Made by a program: the position numbers and the translations under genes. From Bacteroidota bacterium (GTDB lineage Bacteria; Bacteroidota; Ignavibacteria; Ignavibacteriales; Melioribacteraceae): a DNA stretch of 64,000 nucleotides. This document shows, in pieces, positions 1 through 8,991 of the stretch. The stretch's first letter is position 1. Each line of letters begins with the position of its first letter. The DNA lies in contig JAHISP010000071.1 in NCBI GenBank assembly GCA_018818165.1, positions 62,001-126,000 of the forward strand, given 5' to 3'. The notes beneath the pieces were generated by a model. The model was not told the origin of the DNA. It was given only the letters and a program-made list of their open reading frames with translations, and did not search any database.

Positions 1-53
1 CAAGAACTATTAAGCTTGGCGTTAAAGTTAGGTTTTCAAACTTTGGTGGATAA
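1..53 (+). CDS. 3' end of a probable outer-membrane beta-barrel protein (partial)
   Basis: The reading frame starting at base 3 is open from the window edge and stops at TAA 51-53, giving the tail IKLGVKVRFSNFGG. Alternating hydrophobic and polar residues with aromatics near the end resemble the last beta strand of a TonB-dependent or related outer-membrane barrel. That would fit the secreted T9SS cargo gene that follows. A second frame is also open up to TGA at 61-63 and cannot be excluded. Too little is present to name the family. Confidence 0.4.
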   Translation, partial: RTIKLGVKVRFSNFGG

Positions 54-95
54 TAATGAATGAATTTAATACTGAAATAAATTTATGGCGGAAAA

Positions 96-3000
96 ATGAA
101 AAACTTTAAAAACAATTATTTTAGAAAAATATCAGGTTTGGCTTTTCTAGTAATTATTTTTCTTTTTTCAATTGGTGCTACAACAAATACCGTGAAAAAA
201 GGAAAGAATAATACAATTAAAAAAGTTCAAGCTGGCGGAGAATTCTTCGTTTTTGATATTAATAACTTAAATATTCCTGTGGATAACAAAGGTGTTATTG
301 CAGATGTAGACCCAGGAACTGGCGTTGGTGCTGGTGCTTGGTATGATAATGTTGTCTTTTTGTTTTCATCAGGATTCTACGTTTCTGGTTATTCAAATGG
401 AGCATTATGGGGTAATGGAGTGTTAAGTGCTTCAAGAATTGAAGACTATCAACCAGGACCAGTTGGTTCAAATAAAAATGATTCCAAAAATGTTATGTAT
501 GTTGTTTCTCAGCAAGACAAGCAGTTTGGAGATAGCTGGCAAGAATGGAGTGATGCTGTTTCTATTGGTGCTGATTTTTATGATGGCGATGGCGATGGTG
601 CTTATAGTCCTATTGATAAAAATGGTAACGGAAAATGGGATAAAGATGAAGATAGACCTGACATTTTAGGCGATGTAACTGCTTGGTGTGTTTATAATGA
701 TGGTCTTGTATCTGCTTTAAGACGATTTTCTGTTAACCCACAAGGCATTGAAATTCATCAATCAGTTTTTGGATTTAAAGCCAAAAGTATTGTTGGAGAT
801 CTTATGTTCGTACGTTACAGAATTAAAAATTCTGGAGCTTTTGTTGATACATTGAAAGACATATATTTTTCTGCTGCTGCAGATCCTGATTTAGGTGATT
901 CTGGAGACGATTTAGTTGGTTCAGATATCAATTTAAGTGCTGGTTTTGTATATAACGATGGAGACGATATTTCTTATGGTGCTAATCCGCCAGCTTTTCT
1001 AATGGATTTTTTTCAAGGACCTTATGTATATATTCCTGGTGAAACTTTTACTGATGTTGATGGTGATGGAGTTTATACTGATGGAGTTGATGTTGCTCTT
1101 GATACTGCTTACGCTGTTAGAGGACCACAAATTGGTGTTGACCAATACATTGGAGCTAAAAACATACCATTAACTTCTATGTCTCAATATATACAGTCAC
1201 ATCCTACACATGGTGATCCTGATACACATACCGAACTAAGAAATTATATGATAGGTGGACACGGTAAAACAGGTGATTCCCTTTATGTTAGTAATTGGGA
1301 ATTTGGTAATGGTCCTGATTTAGCGGCTCAAGGTATTGATACTTCTAGTGTAATAGCTAAATATATGTATTCTGGTGATCCAGAAAAAGGGACTGGTTGG
1401 TTAAATATTAAACCCTTTGACCAAAGGCAAATGAGTAATACTGGTCCTTTTAATTTAGCGGCTGGTGAATATCAAGATATTTATGTTGCTTATGTAGTTG
1501 GTAGAGGAACTGATGCTAAAAATAGTGTAACTGTAGCTAAAGAAACAGATAAAACTGCTCAAATTATTTTTGATAATAACTTCCCAGCACCTCCTCCACC
1601 AGATCCAATATCATATACAATTGAATCAGGTGATGGTTTTATTGACATTACTTGGGATACTTACAAGCAAGTACCTTATGATGTTCAAGATACAGTATTG
1701 TTGCTTCGTAATAAATTTGAAGGATATTATTTAACAGCTTTTGGTACTCCAACAAGTCAAATAACTATTAATGGTGTATTAAATGCAAAAGAAGTGATTT
1801 CATACGATTTAGATAATATCATTGAAGACATTTATTCGGTTGATAAGCAAGGAAATACTAATCTTGTGCGTAGAGTAAGTGCTAATCCTTTGGATTCATT
1901 ACTTTATGCAGATCCTGCAACCGGACGTATAAGATATCGTGTAACAAAAAATCCTCTTACTGGAGCTGATTTAATTCCTGGTCACGAATATTACTTTGCG
2001 ATTGGTATGTACACATTAAACCACAATGCAATAGTAAATAAGGAAACAGGAGTTTATGGAGGTAAAGGAGATTATGTTGACCCAACAAATTCTGCGTTTA
2101 ATGCCTACGAAACCCCTCTATTTACTTTTACTTATGGTGTAGATGAAAGTAACCCAGCTTTAATTGGTGGTGACGGAAGCAATTCTGGAGCTTCGGATGG
2201 TGCTGTAAAATATGTTGTTGTTAACAAAGAAGAGTTAACAGGTGACGATTACAGTGTTACCTTTTATCAAAATTTAGATTCTGCTATTTATAGAGTATTC
2301 TGGAAACTTACAAATACTACAACTAATACTGTTTTAGTTGATTCTTCAACCAATTTTGATTTTAATTCTGATAATGTTGCTTCTGTACCAACAGAAGGTT
2401 TTATTACCAAGGTTCAAGAAGCCATTGCGACAATATCGAATCTTACAACACAGCAAAATGCTTTTGTTACTTCAACTAAATGGTTTGATGTTTTTAATAG
2501 AGCTGAGAAGACAGGTGCTTATTATGTAGGTACAGATATTCCATATGCTGCTGCAGATGATTTAGAAAGCCCAATTGGAAATCCAGCTTTCCCTGCAGCC
2601 AAATCAAATATAATTACTGCTGGTGATTTGCGACAAATTGAAGTAAGATTTGGCGAACCTAGTATGGCTTACAGATACCTTAATGGTTTTGTTGGTGGAG
2701 CTATTGGCGCAATAAATAATTATTTTTATGGAGATGCCGTTACACCTGCCGATACAGTTTCAAAAGGGCAAGTAGGTAAATGGGATACAGTTAACGACCA
2801 CGCAATGGGTCTTGTTGAGGTTCCATTCTCAGTTTATGTTAAAGACGAGAAATTTGGAGAAGATAAAAAATTAGCTGTTGGTTTTATAGAAACTTCTCAT
2901 GATAGTAAAATTGCTGCAAGAAGAAACAATTATGGAAAACCTGATGGTATTTGGGATCCACTTGATAGAGTTGATAAATCAAAAGAAGTTATTATCATTT

Positions 3001-3692
3001 TTAATGAAGATTATAATGAAAATGGTGGTAATATAATTTATACTGGTGGTTTCGATGACGGTAAAGGCGGAAAAGTATGGGCTGATATTATTAACGGTTA
3101 CAAAGTTCCTGCTGGAAGTCTTTCATCAGAAGATAGCTTAATTGCTGCCTCACCATTTTTTAATGCTATGTATGTCCTAAACATACATAGAATACAGAAC
3201 CCAGACTCTACATCTGAAGTACTACCTTTCTGGTCTGATGGTGATAAATTAACTGTTGGAATTGATAAATATCCATATACAAAAAATGATAATTATACAT
3301 TTACCACAAGAGCTGGTGGTGCATTAACAAATGACGAATTAAAAAATAATTTCGATAAAGTAAATGTATTCCCTAATCCTTTATTCGCTTATAACCCTCA
3401 AACAAGTTATGATGGACAAGCAAAGACTGATGATCCATTTGTTACATTTAGTCATCTTCCAGAAGATGCTACAGTAGCAATTTATTCATTGTCAGGAAGT
3501 TTGTTACGTACATTAGATTCGTTTGATAAAGCTTCGCCTTCTTCACAGTTTTTACGATGGGATTTGAAGAACGAAAGTGGTTTAAGAGTTGCTTCTGGTT
3601 TATATATTGCATTAGTTGAATCAGTAAAATACGGACAGAAAATTCTTAAATTTTCTGTAATTCTTCCACAAAAGCAATTACCAAGATATTAA
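96..3692 (+). CDS. Large secreted protein with C-terminal T9SS type A sorting domain
   Basis: This 1198-residue protein has an N-terminal signal sequence (basic start, then a hydrophobic stretch at about residues 13-28). Two Asp/Gly-rich calcium-loop-like segments lie near residues 163-186 (DGDGDG, then NGNGKWDKDED) and 320-332 (DVDGDG). A fibronectin-III-like stretch begins after a proline run near residue 500. The last ~110 residues carry the hallmarks of the Por/T9SS type A sorting domain: VFPNP, then IYSLSG, WDLKNESG, ASGLYI and a final KFSVI. In this family the C-terminal domain directs export through the type IX machinery and is removed or anchored at the surface. The start has GGCGGA just upstream. 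The PorV-like gene follows 38 bp later. The function of the body is unknown; a surface or adhesive role is inferred. Confidence 0.85.
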   Translation: MKNFKNNYFRKISGLAFLVIIFLFSIGATTNTVKKGKNNTIKKVQAGGEFFVFDINNLNIPVDNKGVIADVDPGTGVGAGAWYDNVVFLFSSGFYVSGYSNGALWGNGVLSASRIEDYQPGPVGSNKNDSKNVMYVVSQQDKQFGDSWQEWSDAVSIGADFYDGDGDGAYSPIDKNGNGKWDKDEDRPDILGDVTAWCVYNDGLVSALRRFSVNPQGIEIHQSVFGFKAKSIVGDLMFVRYRIKNSGAFVDTLKDIYFSAAADPDLGDSGDDLVGSDINLSAGFVYNDGDDISYGANPPAFLMDFFQGPYVYIPGETFTDVDGDGVYTDGVDVALDTAYAVRGPQIGVDQYIGAKNIPLTSMSQYIQSHPTHGDPDTHTELRNYMIGGHGKTGDSLYVSNWEFGNGPDLAAQGIDTSSVIAKYMYSGDPEKGTGWLNIKPFDQRQMSNTGPFNLAAGEYQDIYVAYVVGRGTDAKNSVTVAKETDKTAQIIFDNNFPAPPPPDPISYTIESGDGFIDITWDTYKQVPYDVQDTVLLLRNKFEGYYLTAFGTPTSQITINGVLNAKEVISYDLDNIIEDIYSVDKQGNTNLVRRVSANPLDSLLYADPATGRIRYRVTKNPLTGADLIPGHEYYFAIGMYTLNHNAIVNKETGVYGGKGDYVDPTNSAFNAYETPLFTFTYGVDESNPALIGGDGSNSGASDGAVKYVVVNKEELTGDDYSVTFYQNLDSAIYRVFWKLTNTTTNTVLVDSSTNFDFNSDNVASVPTEGFITKVQEAIATISNLTTQQNAFVTSTKWFDVFNRAEKTGAYYVGTDIPYAAADDLESPIGNPAFPAAKSNIITAGDLRQIEVRFGEPSMAYRYLNGFVGGAIGAINNYFYGDAVTPADTVSKGQVGKWDTVNDHAMGLVEVPFSVYVKDEKFGEDKKLAVGFIETSHDSKIAARRNNYGKPDGIWDPLDRVDKSKEVIIIFNEDYNENGGNIIYTGGFDDGKGGKVWADIINGYKVPAGSLSSEDSLIAASPFFNAMYVLNIHRIQNPDSTSEVLPFWSDGDKLTVGIDKYPYTKNDNYTFTTRAGGALTNDELKNNFDKVNVFPNPLFAYNPQTSYDGQAKTDDPFVTFSHLPEDATVAIYSLSGSLLRTLDSFDKASPSSQFLRWDLKNESGLRVASGLYIALVESVKYGQKILKFSVILPQKQLPRY

Positions 3693-3730
3693 TATCTTGG
3701 CGGATAAATAATAGTAGGAGAAAATAAATA

Positions 3731-4747
3731 ATGAAAAAAATAATTGTTTTAATATTACTCTTTAACATAACTGCTGTTTTTGCAGGTGATGTTTCTAGAA
3801 AAGGTACAACGGGAGCAGACCAATTGTTTATTCCTGTTGGTGCTAGAAGCATTGCTACTTCAGGGGCTTTTGTAGCTTCTGTTATGGGAACTGAGTCAAT
3901 CTATTACAATCCTGCTGGGTTGAATAGAAGTAACAGTTCTGAAGCAATGTTTTCGTATATGAACTACATAGCGGATATCAACGTTAGTTATATTGGTGTT
4001 GCTGGATATTTAGGTGATTTGGGAAGCATAGGCTTCTTTATGAAAACCTTTGATATTGGTGATATTCCACAAACAACAATTAACGATCCTGATGGAAATG
4101 GTGTATTTTATTCACCATCATTATATACTTTTGGTGTAACATATTCTAAATTAGTTACTGACAGAGTTTCAGTTGGTGTTAATTTAAAAATGATAAACGA
4201 AAGTATTATGAGTACAAGTACTACAGGATTTGCAATTGATTTTGGTGTCCAATATGCATTCTCTAAAGATTTTCATATTGGTGTTGTTGTTAATAACGTT
4301 GGTGGCAACATGAAGTATGATGGTCAAGATTTACAAGTAAAAACTTCTTTACCTGGTTCTTATCCTGGTTCAGTACCTGCTGCTTATACTGCTGTTACTG
4401 AAGAATTCCAAATTCCTAGTTATTATGAATTAAGTTTAGCGTATAAATTTAATCTTGATGCAGCTAATGGTTTGGCTCTTGGTGGTGTATTCAGAAATAA
4501 TAACAATCTAGAAGATGAAATGAGATTCGGTCTTGAATATGATTATTCAAGAATGTTTTATCTTAGAGCTGGATATTCACTAATGATGGAAAATTCTGAC
4601 CAATCTATTTATACTTACACAGTAGGTGCTGGTATAAACATGAAATTAATGGATGCATTAAATGCACGATTTGATTATGCGTTTAGACCTGTAAATGAGT
4701 TCCCAACTGACAATCATGTATTTACTTTGATGTTAGGTGTAAACTAA
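3731..4747 (+). CDS. PorV/PorQ-family outer membrane protein
   Basis: This 338-residue protein has a signal peptide (MKKII...TAVFA, cleavage after about residue 18). The start of the mature part is typical of the PorV/UPF0164 family, with GARSIATSGAFVAS followed by YYNPAGL. The remainder alternates beta strands as in a 14-stranded FadL-like barrel, ending with a strand VFTLMLGVN. In T9SS organisms PorV shuttles cargo carrying the C-terminal domain from the translocon to the attachment complex. Its place 38 bp behind a T9SS cargo gene suggests a dedicated or co-expressed partner, although this family is usually multi-copy and this copy need not be PorV itself. AGGAG lies 11 bp before the ATG. 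A strong terminator follows. Confidence 0.8.
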   Translation: MKKIIVLILLFNITAVFAGDVSRKGTTGADQLFIPVGARSIATSGAFVASVMGTESIYYNPAGLNRSNSSEAMFSYMNYIADINVSYIGVAGYLGDLGSIGFFMKTFDIGDIPQTTINDPDGNGVFYSPSLYTFGVTYSKLVTDRVSVGVNLKMINESIMSTSTTGFAIDFGVQYAFSKDFHIGVVVNNVGGNMKYDGQDLQVKTSLPGSYPGSVPAAYTAVTEEFQIPSYYELSLAYKFNLDAANGLALGGVFRNNNNLEDEMRFGLEYDYSRMFYLRAGYSLMMENSDQSIYTYTVGAGINMKLMDALNARFDYAFRPVNEFPTDNHVFTLMLGVN

Positions 4748-4766
4748 TTTATAAGATACAATTAGT

Positions 4767-4799
4767 AAAAAAGGTGTCCATTTTGGACACCTTTTTTTA
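4767..4799 (+). terminator. Rho-independent terminator after the porV-like gene
   Basis: A perfect 10-bp stem (AAGGTGTCCA at 4771-4780 with TGGACACCTT at 4784-4793) closes a TTT loop and runs into a T tract. An A tract precedes it, so it could also act on the opposite strand. It separates the secretion genes from the housekeeping block. Confidence 0.9.
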
Positions 4800-4882
4800 T
4801 ATACATGTAAAAACTCTTCCCTTACTTCTTTCTCAAAAATTTATTAAATTAGCATCAAATTACTACAATTAATGAGCAACAA

Positions 4883-6256
4883 ATGAAAAAAATAATATTG
4901 TTTACTTTATTCCTCAGTGTCCAAATCTTTTCTCAAGATAATATATCTTTCGAATTTGATTATGCAAAATTTAAGTTCGATTCTACAAAAACATATTTAG
5001 AATTATATTATTCTTTTGGTCAAAATACGCTAACTCAATTTAAGGAAGAAGATAAAATATTTGTTGGTGCTTATCTTGATGTTGTAATTATTGATACAAT
5101 TACAAATACTACTTTGGTTGATAACAGATATATATCAAAAACAGAAATACAAAATAATGATTCAACATATAAAATGAAAAGTTCAATTGGCAATTTGGGC
5201 TTTATTCTTAATAGTGGCACATATTTGTTTTTAATTTCTGGTACAGATATAGCCGATACTAATAGGACTTTAGCACATAAAGAAGTAATTACAATTAAGG
5301 AATATCAAGAAGATAAATATGCTATAAGCGATATTCAATTAGCAACAAGAATTATTTCAGATAGCAAAAATGTAAAATCTATATTTTACAAAAATACTAT
5401 GGAAGTATTTCCAAATCCACACAATATATATTCCGAAAAAATGCCAATTCTGTTTTATTATGCGGAGTTGTATAATCTTAATTTGCCAGAATTTCAGGAC
5501 AGAGATTTAATATTAATTCAGCAATTAAATGATAATTATGGTAAATCATTAGAGGTTAAAAATAAAGTACTTCAAAAAAATAATAGCTCAATTGTAGAAG
5601 CTGGTGTGATAAATCTTAAAAAATATCCTACTGGTTCATATACTGTAGTACTAAGCATTTTTGAAGATTCAGTACAAGTTGGAATTTCATCTGCAAAAAG
5701 ATTTTATTTAGTAAATCAATCTGTGCAACAAAATAATAACACTTCAATTTCAAATATGGATGTTAAAAGTAGTGAATTTGGCATATTAAGTGAAGAAGAG
5801 TGTGATGATTTATTTGATGTATCTGACCCAATAGCTCGTAAGGGAGATGCTGATAGTTATGCTAAGTTGCAAAATCTAGAATCTAAAAGAAAATATCTTT
5901 TCGATTTCTGGAAAGTTAGAGACCAAATTCCAGAAACATCAAAAAATGAATTTAAGGAAGAATATCTAAATAGAGTAAAATATGTTGACGAAAGGTATAG
6001 AACATTTGTAAGAAGGGGTGCAAAAACGGATAGGGGACGTATTTACTTACAATATGGCGAACCAGATGAAATAGATAATTATCCAAGTGAATATAACATG
6101 AAACCATATGAAATATGGAATTATTACAGTATTGAAGGTGGAGTTTTATTTATTTTTGGTGATGTAACAGGTTATAATAATTATGAATTGCTAAATTCAA
6201 CTAAGCGAGGTGAATTACGCGATGATTTATGGCAAAGACGTATAACTGTTGATTAA
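4883..6256 (+). CDS. GWxTD-domain protein (secreted)
   Basis: This 457-residue protein has a signal peptide (about 17 residues, ending FS before QDN). A beta-rich body follows, and a C-terminal GWxTD domain lies at about residues 340-457. The domain is recognised from RTFVRRGAKTDRGRIYLQYGEP and PYEIWNYY. The usual GWxTD signature reads GAKTD here, so the tryptophan is replaced by alanine. The molecular role of GWxTD proteins is not established; they are common in Bacteroidota, Chlorobi and Acidobacteria. The stop codon overlaps the next start by one base (TAATG), which indicates translational coupling to the acyltransferase gene. Confidence 0.8.
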   Translation: MKKIILFTLFLSVQIFSQDNISFEFDYAKFKFDSTKTYLELYYSFGQNTLTQFKEEDKIFVGAYLDVVIIDTITNTTLVDNRYISKTEIQNNDSTYKMKSSIGNLGFILNSGTYLFLISGTDIADTNRTLAHKEVITIKEYQEDKYAISDIQLATRIISDSKNVKSIFYKNTMEVFPNPHNIYSEKMPILFYYAELYNLNLPEFQDRDLILIQQLNDNYGKSLEVKNKVLQKNNSSIVEAGVINLKKYPTGSYTVVLSIFEDSVQVGISSAKRFYLVNQSVQQNNNTSISNMDVKSSEFGILSEEECDDLFDVSDPIARKGDADSYAKLQNLESKRKYLFDFWKVRDQIPETSKNEFKEEYLNRVKYVDERYRTFVRRGAKTDRGRIYLQYGEPDEIDNYPSEYNMKPYEIWNYYSIEGGVLFIFGDVTGYNNYELLNSTKRGELRDDLWQRRITVD

Positions 6257-7140
6257 TGGCACTGTTAAATAAGAATAAAATTGAATTTGCCCTTTGGAAA
6301 ATTTTCACTAAAATTGTTCATACAATTGGGTTTCATAATATTCCAAAATTGGCAAAATCTTTAGCATTTATATTTTACTATTTTATTCCTATTAGAAAAT
6401 CACTAGTAATTTCTAATCTTAAAAAAGCCTTTCCAGATAAATCAGGAAAAGAAATATCAAAAATTGCTTATAAAAATTATGTTAGTGTTGGAACAACCTT
6501 TATGGAAATAATGGCTTTTCAATTGATGACTAAAGATGAAATACTCACTTTAGCTGATGTAAATAATATAGAACTTGCACAAGAAAAAATAAAAAATGGT
6601 AAAGGAGTAATATTATTAACTGCACACATTAGCAATTGGGAACTGGGAGCTTTATTTATGGGATTGGTTCTTGATAAACAAATAAATGTACTAGTTAAGA
6701 AACAACGAAATAAATATGTCGCAAATTGGATGAGTGAAGTTAGAGAAAAATTTACTAATAAAGAAGTTCCTTTAGGCGTTTCTGTTCGTGAATTGTATAA
6801 AACATTAATAACTGGTGGAGTTGTTGGAATTGTTGGAGATCAGCGCGGTAAGAAAGAAGATGGTATAATTGTAAACTTTTTTAATATACCGACTGTTACT
6901 TTTCAAGGGTTCGCTTCACTTGGAATAAAAAATAAAGTACCAATTTTGGTTGTGCTAGGCAAACGTCTTAACAATGGAAAGTATTTAATTGATGTTGAAG
7001 AAATAAACTACGATAATTTGCCAGAAAAATTATCTGACCAAGTTCGGGAATTAAACCAGCGTTATATGACTTTACTTGAAAATAAAATTAAAAAAAATCC
7101 AGAGCAATGGCTTTGGATGCACAATATATGGAAGTACTAA
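6256..7140 (+). CDS. Lipid A biosynthesis-type lauroyl acyltransferase (LpxL/HtrB family)
   Basis: This 294-residue membrane-associated acyltransferase carries the family's HX4(D/E) active-site motif as HISNWE, with the catalytic His near residue 124, followed by a downstream GVVGIVGDQRG segment. LpxL/HtrB enzymes transfer secondary acyl chains from acyl-ACP onto Kdo-lipid A at the inner membrane. Length matches the family (about 290-310 residues). It overlaps the upstream stop codon by one base, so it is probably translated together with the GWxTD gene. Together with the LptE-like gene at 55 kb it implies an LPS-bearing outer membrane. A different acyl acceptor, such as an ornithine lipid, cannot be ruled out from sequence alone. 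Confidence 0.85.
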   Translation: MALLNKNKIEFALWKIFTKIVHTIGFHNIPKLAKSLAFIFYYFIPIRKSLVISNLKKAFPDKSGKEISKIAYKNYVSVGTTFMEIMAFQLMTKDEILTLADVNNIELAQEKIKNGKGVILLTAHISNWELGALFMGLVLDKQINVLVKKQRNKYVANWMSEVREKFTNKEVPLGVSVRELYKTLITGGVVGIVGDQRGKKEDGIIVNFFNIPTVTFQGFASLGIKNKVPILVVLGKRLNNGKYLIDVEEINYDNLPEKLSDQVRELNQRYMTLLENKIKKNPEQWLWMHNIWKY

Positions 7141-7182
7141 TTTCTTAATTGTAATCACTTATAAAATTATATAAATTAAACT

Positions 7183-8007
7183 ATGTCACTATTTAGTATT
7201 AAAAACCTTAAAAAATCTTCTGTGTATATAACTCCTAATTTCCCAACACTGGAAACTAAGAGATATAAGATAAAATTCTTCAGATTAGTTCGTTATTTTA
7301 TCCTATTAATAATAGCTTTGGTACTTATTTTAGCAGTCCTTTTCACTTATACCCCCTTAAATAAAATAATAATGTATCTGGAAAATGAGAAAATATTATT
7401 ACAAACAGAAAGGATTGAATTATTAGAAAACAGAGTTGTAATATTAATAAATGAATTAAATAGAATATCCAATGTTGACAAGCGTCTAAATTATGCTTTA
7501 ACGCTTGGCAAAACAGATTCGTTGGATTCTACAGCAGCAATTTATGACTCGCTGAGAAAAACAAAGGGCAATATAATTCCACCCGGTGGTTCAATTTTAT
7601 TTGCATTTGAAAATTTATATGATAGATATTTTTCTGATTCATTGTTTTTTATAAAGCCGATTAATTCAATTGTTGGCAGGGGATTTAATCCAGAAAATGG
7701 TCATCTTGGAATTGATTACTTAGTTAAGGAAGGAACACCGGTTTTTGCTACAGCCGATGGTACAATAATATTTGCCGATTATACAATTGAAAATGGAAAT
7801 GAAATAATTATTCAACATGATAATAATTATGTATCAATCTATTTACATTGTTCTGCACTTCTAAAATCAGTAAGAGAAGATGTGATTCAAGGTGAAATTA
7901 TTGCATTAACAGGAAATACAGGAACCAACACAAGTGGTGCGCATTTACATTTTGAGATATGGAAAAATTTAAAACCAATTAATCCAGAAGGATTATTTAT
8001 TAACTAA
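7183..8007 (+). CDS. M23 family metallopeptidase, membrane-anchored (LytM-like)
   Basis: This 274-residue protein has one N-terminal transmembrane helix (about residues 32-54). A predicted coiled coil (about 58-95) and a C-terminal peptidase_M23 domain follow. Zinc ligands are intact: His174 and Asp178 in GHLGID, and His256 within the HLHFE motif (His254-x-His256). It should therefore be an active D,D-endopeptidase cutting peptidoglycan cross-links, rather than a degenerate EnvC-type activator. The bactofilin gene follows 10 bp later. M23-bactofilin pairs are a recurrent arrangement in which the cytoskeletal bactofilin localises the hydrolase for cell shape; that link is inferred from context. 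Confidence 0.9.
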   Translation: MSLFSIKNLKKSSVYITPNFPTLETKRYKIKFFRLVRYFILLIIALVLILAVLFTYTPLNKIIMYLENEKILLQTERIELLENRVVILINELNRISNVDKRLNYALTLGKTDSLDSTAAIYDSLRKTKGNIIPPGGSILFAFENLYDRYFSDSLFFIKPINSIVGRGFNPENGHLGIDYLVKEGTPVFATADGTIIFADYTIENGNEIIIQHDNNYVSIYLHCSALLKSVREDVIQGEIIALTGNTGTNTSGAHLHFEIWKNLKPINPEGLFIN

Positions 8008-8017
8008 AGGAGAAAAT

Positions 8018-8380
8018 ATGGGTAAAAATTACGATCAGGATTTTAGTATTTTAAGTACAGGTGTTAAATTAGTAGGTAAACTTACAAGTGATGGAAATCT
8101 TAGAGTTGATGGGGATTTTGACGGCGAATTAATTATAAATGGAAATTTAACCCTTGGCGATAAAAGTACATCAAATGGGTTAATTCGTGCATCCAATATC
8201 ACTTGTGGAGGAACAGTTACAGGTATTATTGAAGCATCTGAAAAGCTAATTCTTGAATCTTCAGCTAAAGTGGAAGGTGATATTTCTTCAAAAATCTTAA
8301 TTATTAACGAGGGAGCAAGTTTTAAGGGAAGAAGTAATCTTCAAAAAGAAGCACAAGAAAATACTCAAAGCAATGAGTGA
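8018..8380 (+). CDS. Bactofilin (polymerising cytoskeletal protein)
   Basis: This 120-residue protein consists almost entirely of the bactofilin right-handed beta-helix domain. The periodic hydrophobic/glycine pattern (GKLTSDGNLRVDGDFDGEL, then SNGLIRASNI) spans about residues 15-105, with short polar tails. Bactofilins self-assemble into filaments without nucleotide and position peptidoglycan enzymes. AGGAG lies 6 bp before the ATG. Its last 8 bases overlap the start of the AtpI/AtpZ-like gene, so it sits in the same transcript as the ATP synthase. Confidence 0.9.
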   Translation: MGKNYDQDFSILSTGVKLVGKLTSDGNLRVDGDFDGELIINGNLTLGDKSTSNGLIRASNITCGGTVTGIIEASEKLILESSAKVEGDISSKILIINEGASFKGRSNLQKEAQENTQSNE

Positions 8381-8624
8381 ATTAGATAAAAAAGATTTCA
8401 CAAATACTTATAAAGAAGTAGGTCCTTATCTTGGATTAGGAACTCAGTTAGCAGCATCAATAATTTTATTGTTTTTTCTGGGTAAATGGCTGGATGAAAA
8501 ATTTGAATTGTTTCCACTTTTAACAATTACTTTTTCTTTCCTTGGCGGATTTGCTGGAATTTATAACTTTATTAAGTCAGTACTAAGATTAAACGAAAAG
8601 AAAAAGAATGAGAAACATACTTAA
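8373..8624 (+). CDS. AtpZ/AtpI-like ATP synthase accessory membrane protein
   Basis: This 83-residue protein has two transmembrane helices (about 20-38 and 46-67) with a GKWLDEKF linker between them. That matches the small F0F1-ATPase accessory family (AtpZ, formerly called a Ca/Mg transport subunit) found at the head of ATP synthase operons. Such proteins are thought to help c-ring assembly or Mg transport. It overlaps bactofilin by 8 bp and the next gene by 17 bp, so translation is tightly coupled. Confidence 0.75.
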   Translation: MSELDKKDFTNTYKEVGPYLGLGTQLAASIILLFFLGKWLDEKFELFPLLTITFSFLGGFAGIYNFIKSVLRLNEKKKNEKHT

Positions 8625-8988
8625 AACAATTATTTATATATTTTTCCCACCATATGTAATTGTATATTTTCTAAAATATTTTGAGATTATAGATATTACA
8701 ACAGAGATTTCAGTATTTCTGGCGTTATTCATTAATATTATCAACCTCTTTCTTGCGCTTATGTTTCATAACATTTCAAAAAATAAATCTAACCAAATAT
8801 TTATGATATTAAATCTTGGGGGAATGGGACTTCGTGTATTTTTTGTGATAATTACTTTTACACTAAGTCTTATTTTCTTGGAAATTGATAAATATGCTTT
8901 TATATTTGTATTCTTGATTTTTTATAGTCTAAGTATCTTTCTTGAAGTCAAGCATTTTAACTCTAAAAGCGAGAAAAAAGTACAATAA
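8608..8988 (+). CDS. Small integral membrane protein, probable AtpI-like
   Basis: This 126-residue protein has four predicted transmembrane helices (about 8-25, 33-54, 68-90 and 94-113) and a basic C-terminus. No motif is diagnostic. The size, four-helix topology and place immediately before atpB resemble AtpI/UncI proteins, which assist assembly of the c-ring. It overlaps the previous gene by 17 bp and ends 3 bp before atpB. The assignment rests mainly on context. Confidence 0.6.
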   Translation: MRNILKTIIYIFFPPYVIVYFLKYFEIIDITTEISVFLALFINIINLFLALMFHNISKNKSNQIFMILNLGGMGLRVFFVIITFTLSLIFLEIDKYAFIFVFLIFYSLSIFLEVKHFNSKSEKKVQ

Positions 8989-8991
8989 GAT

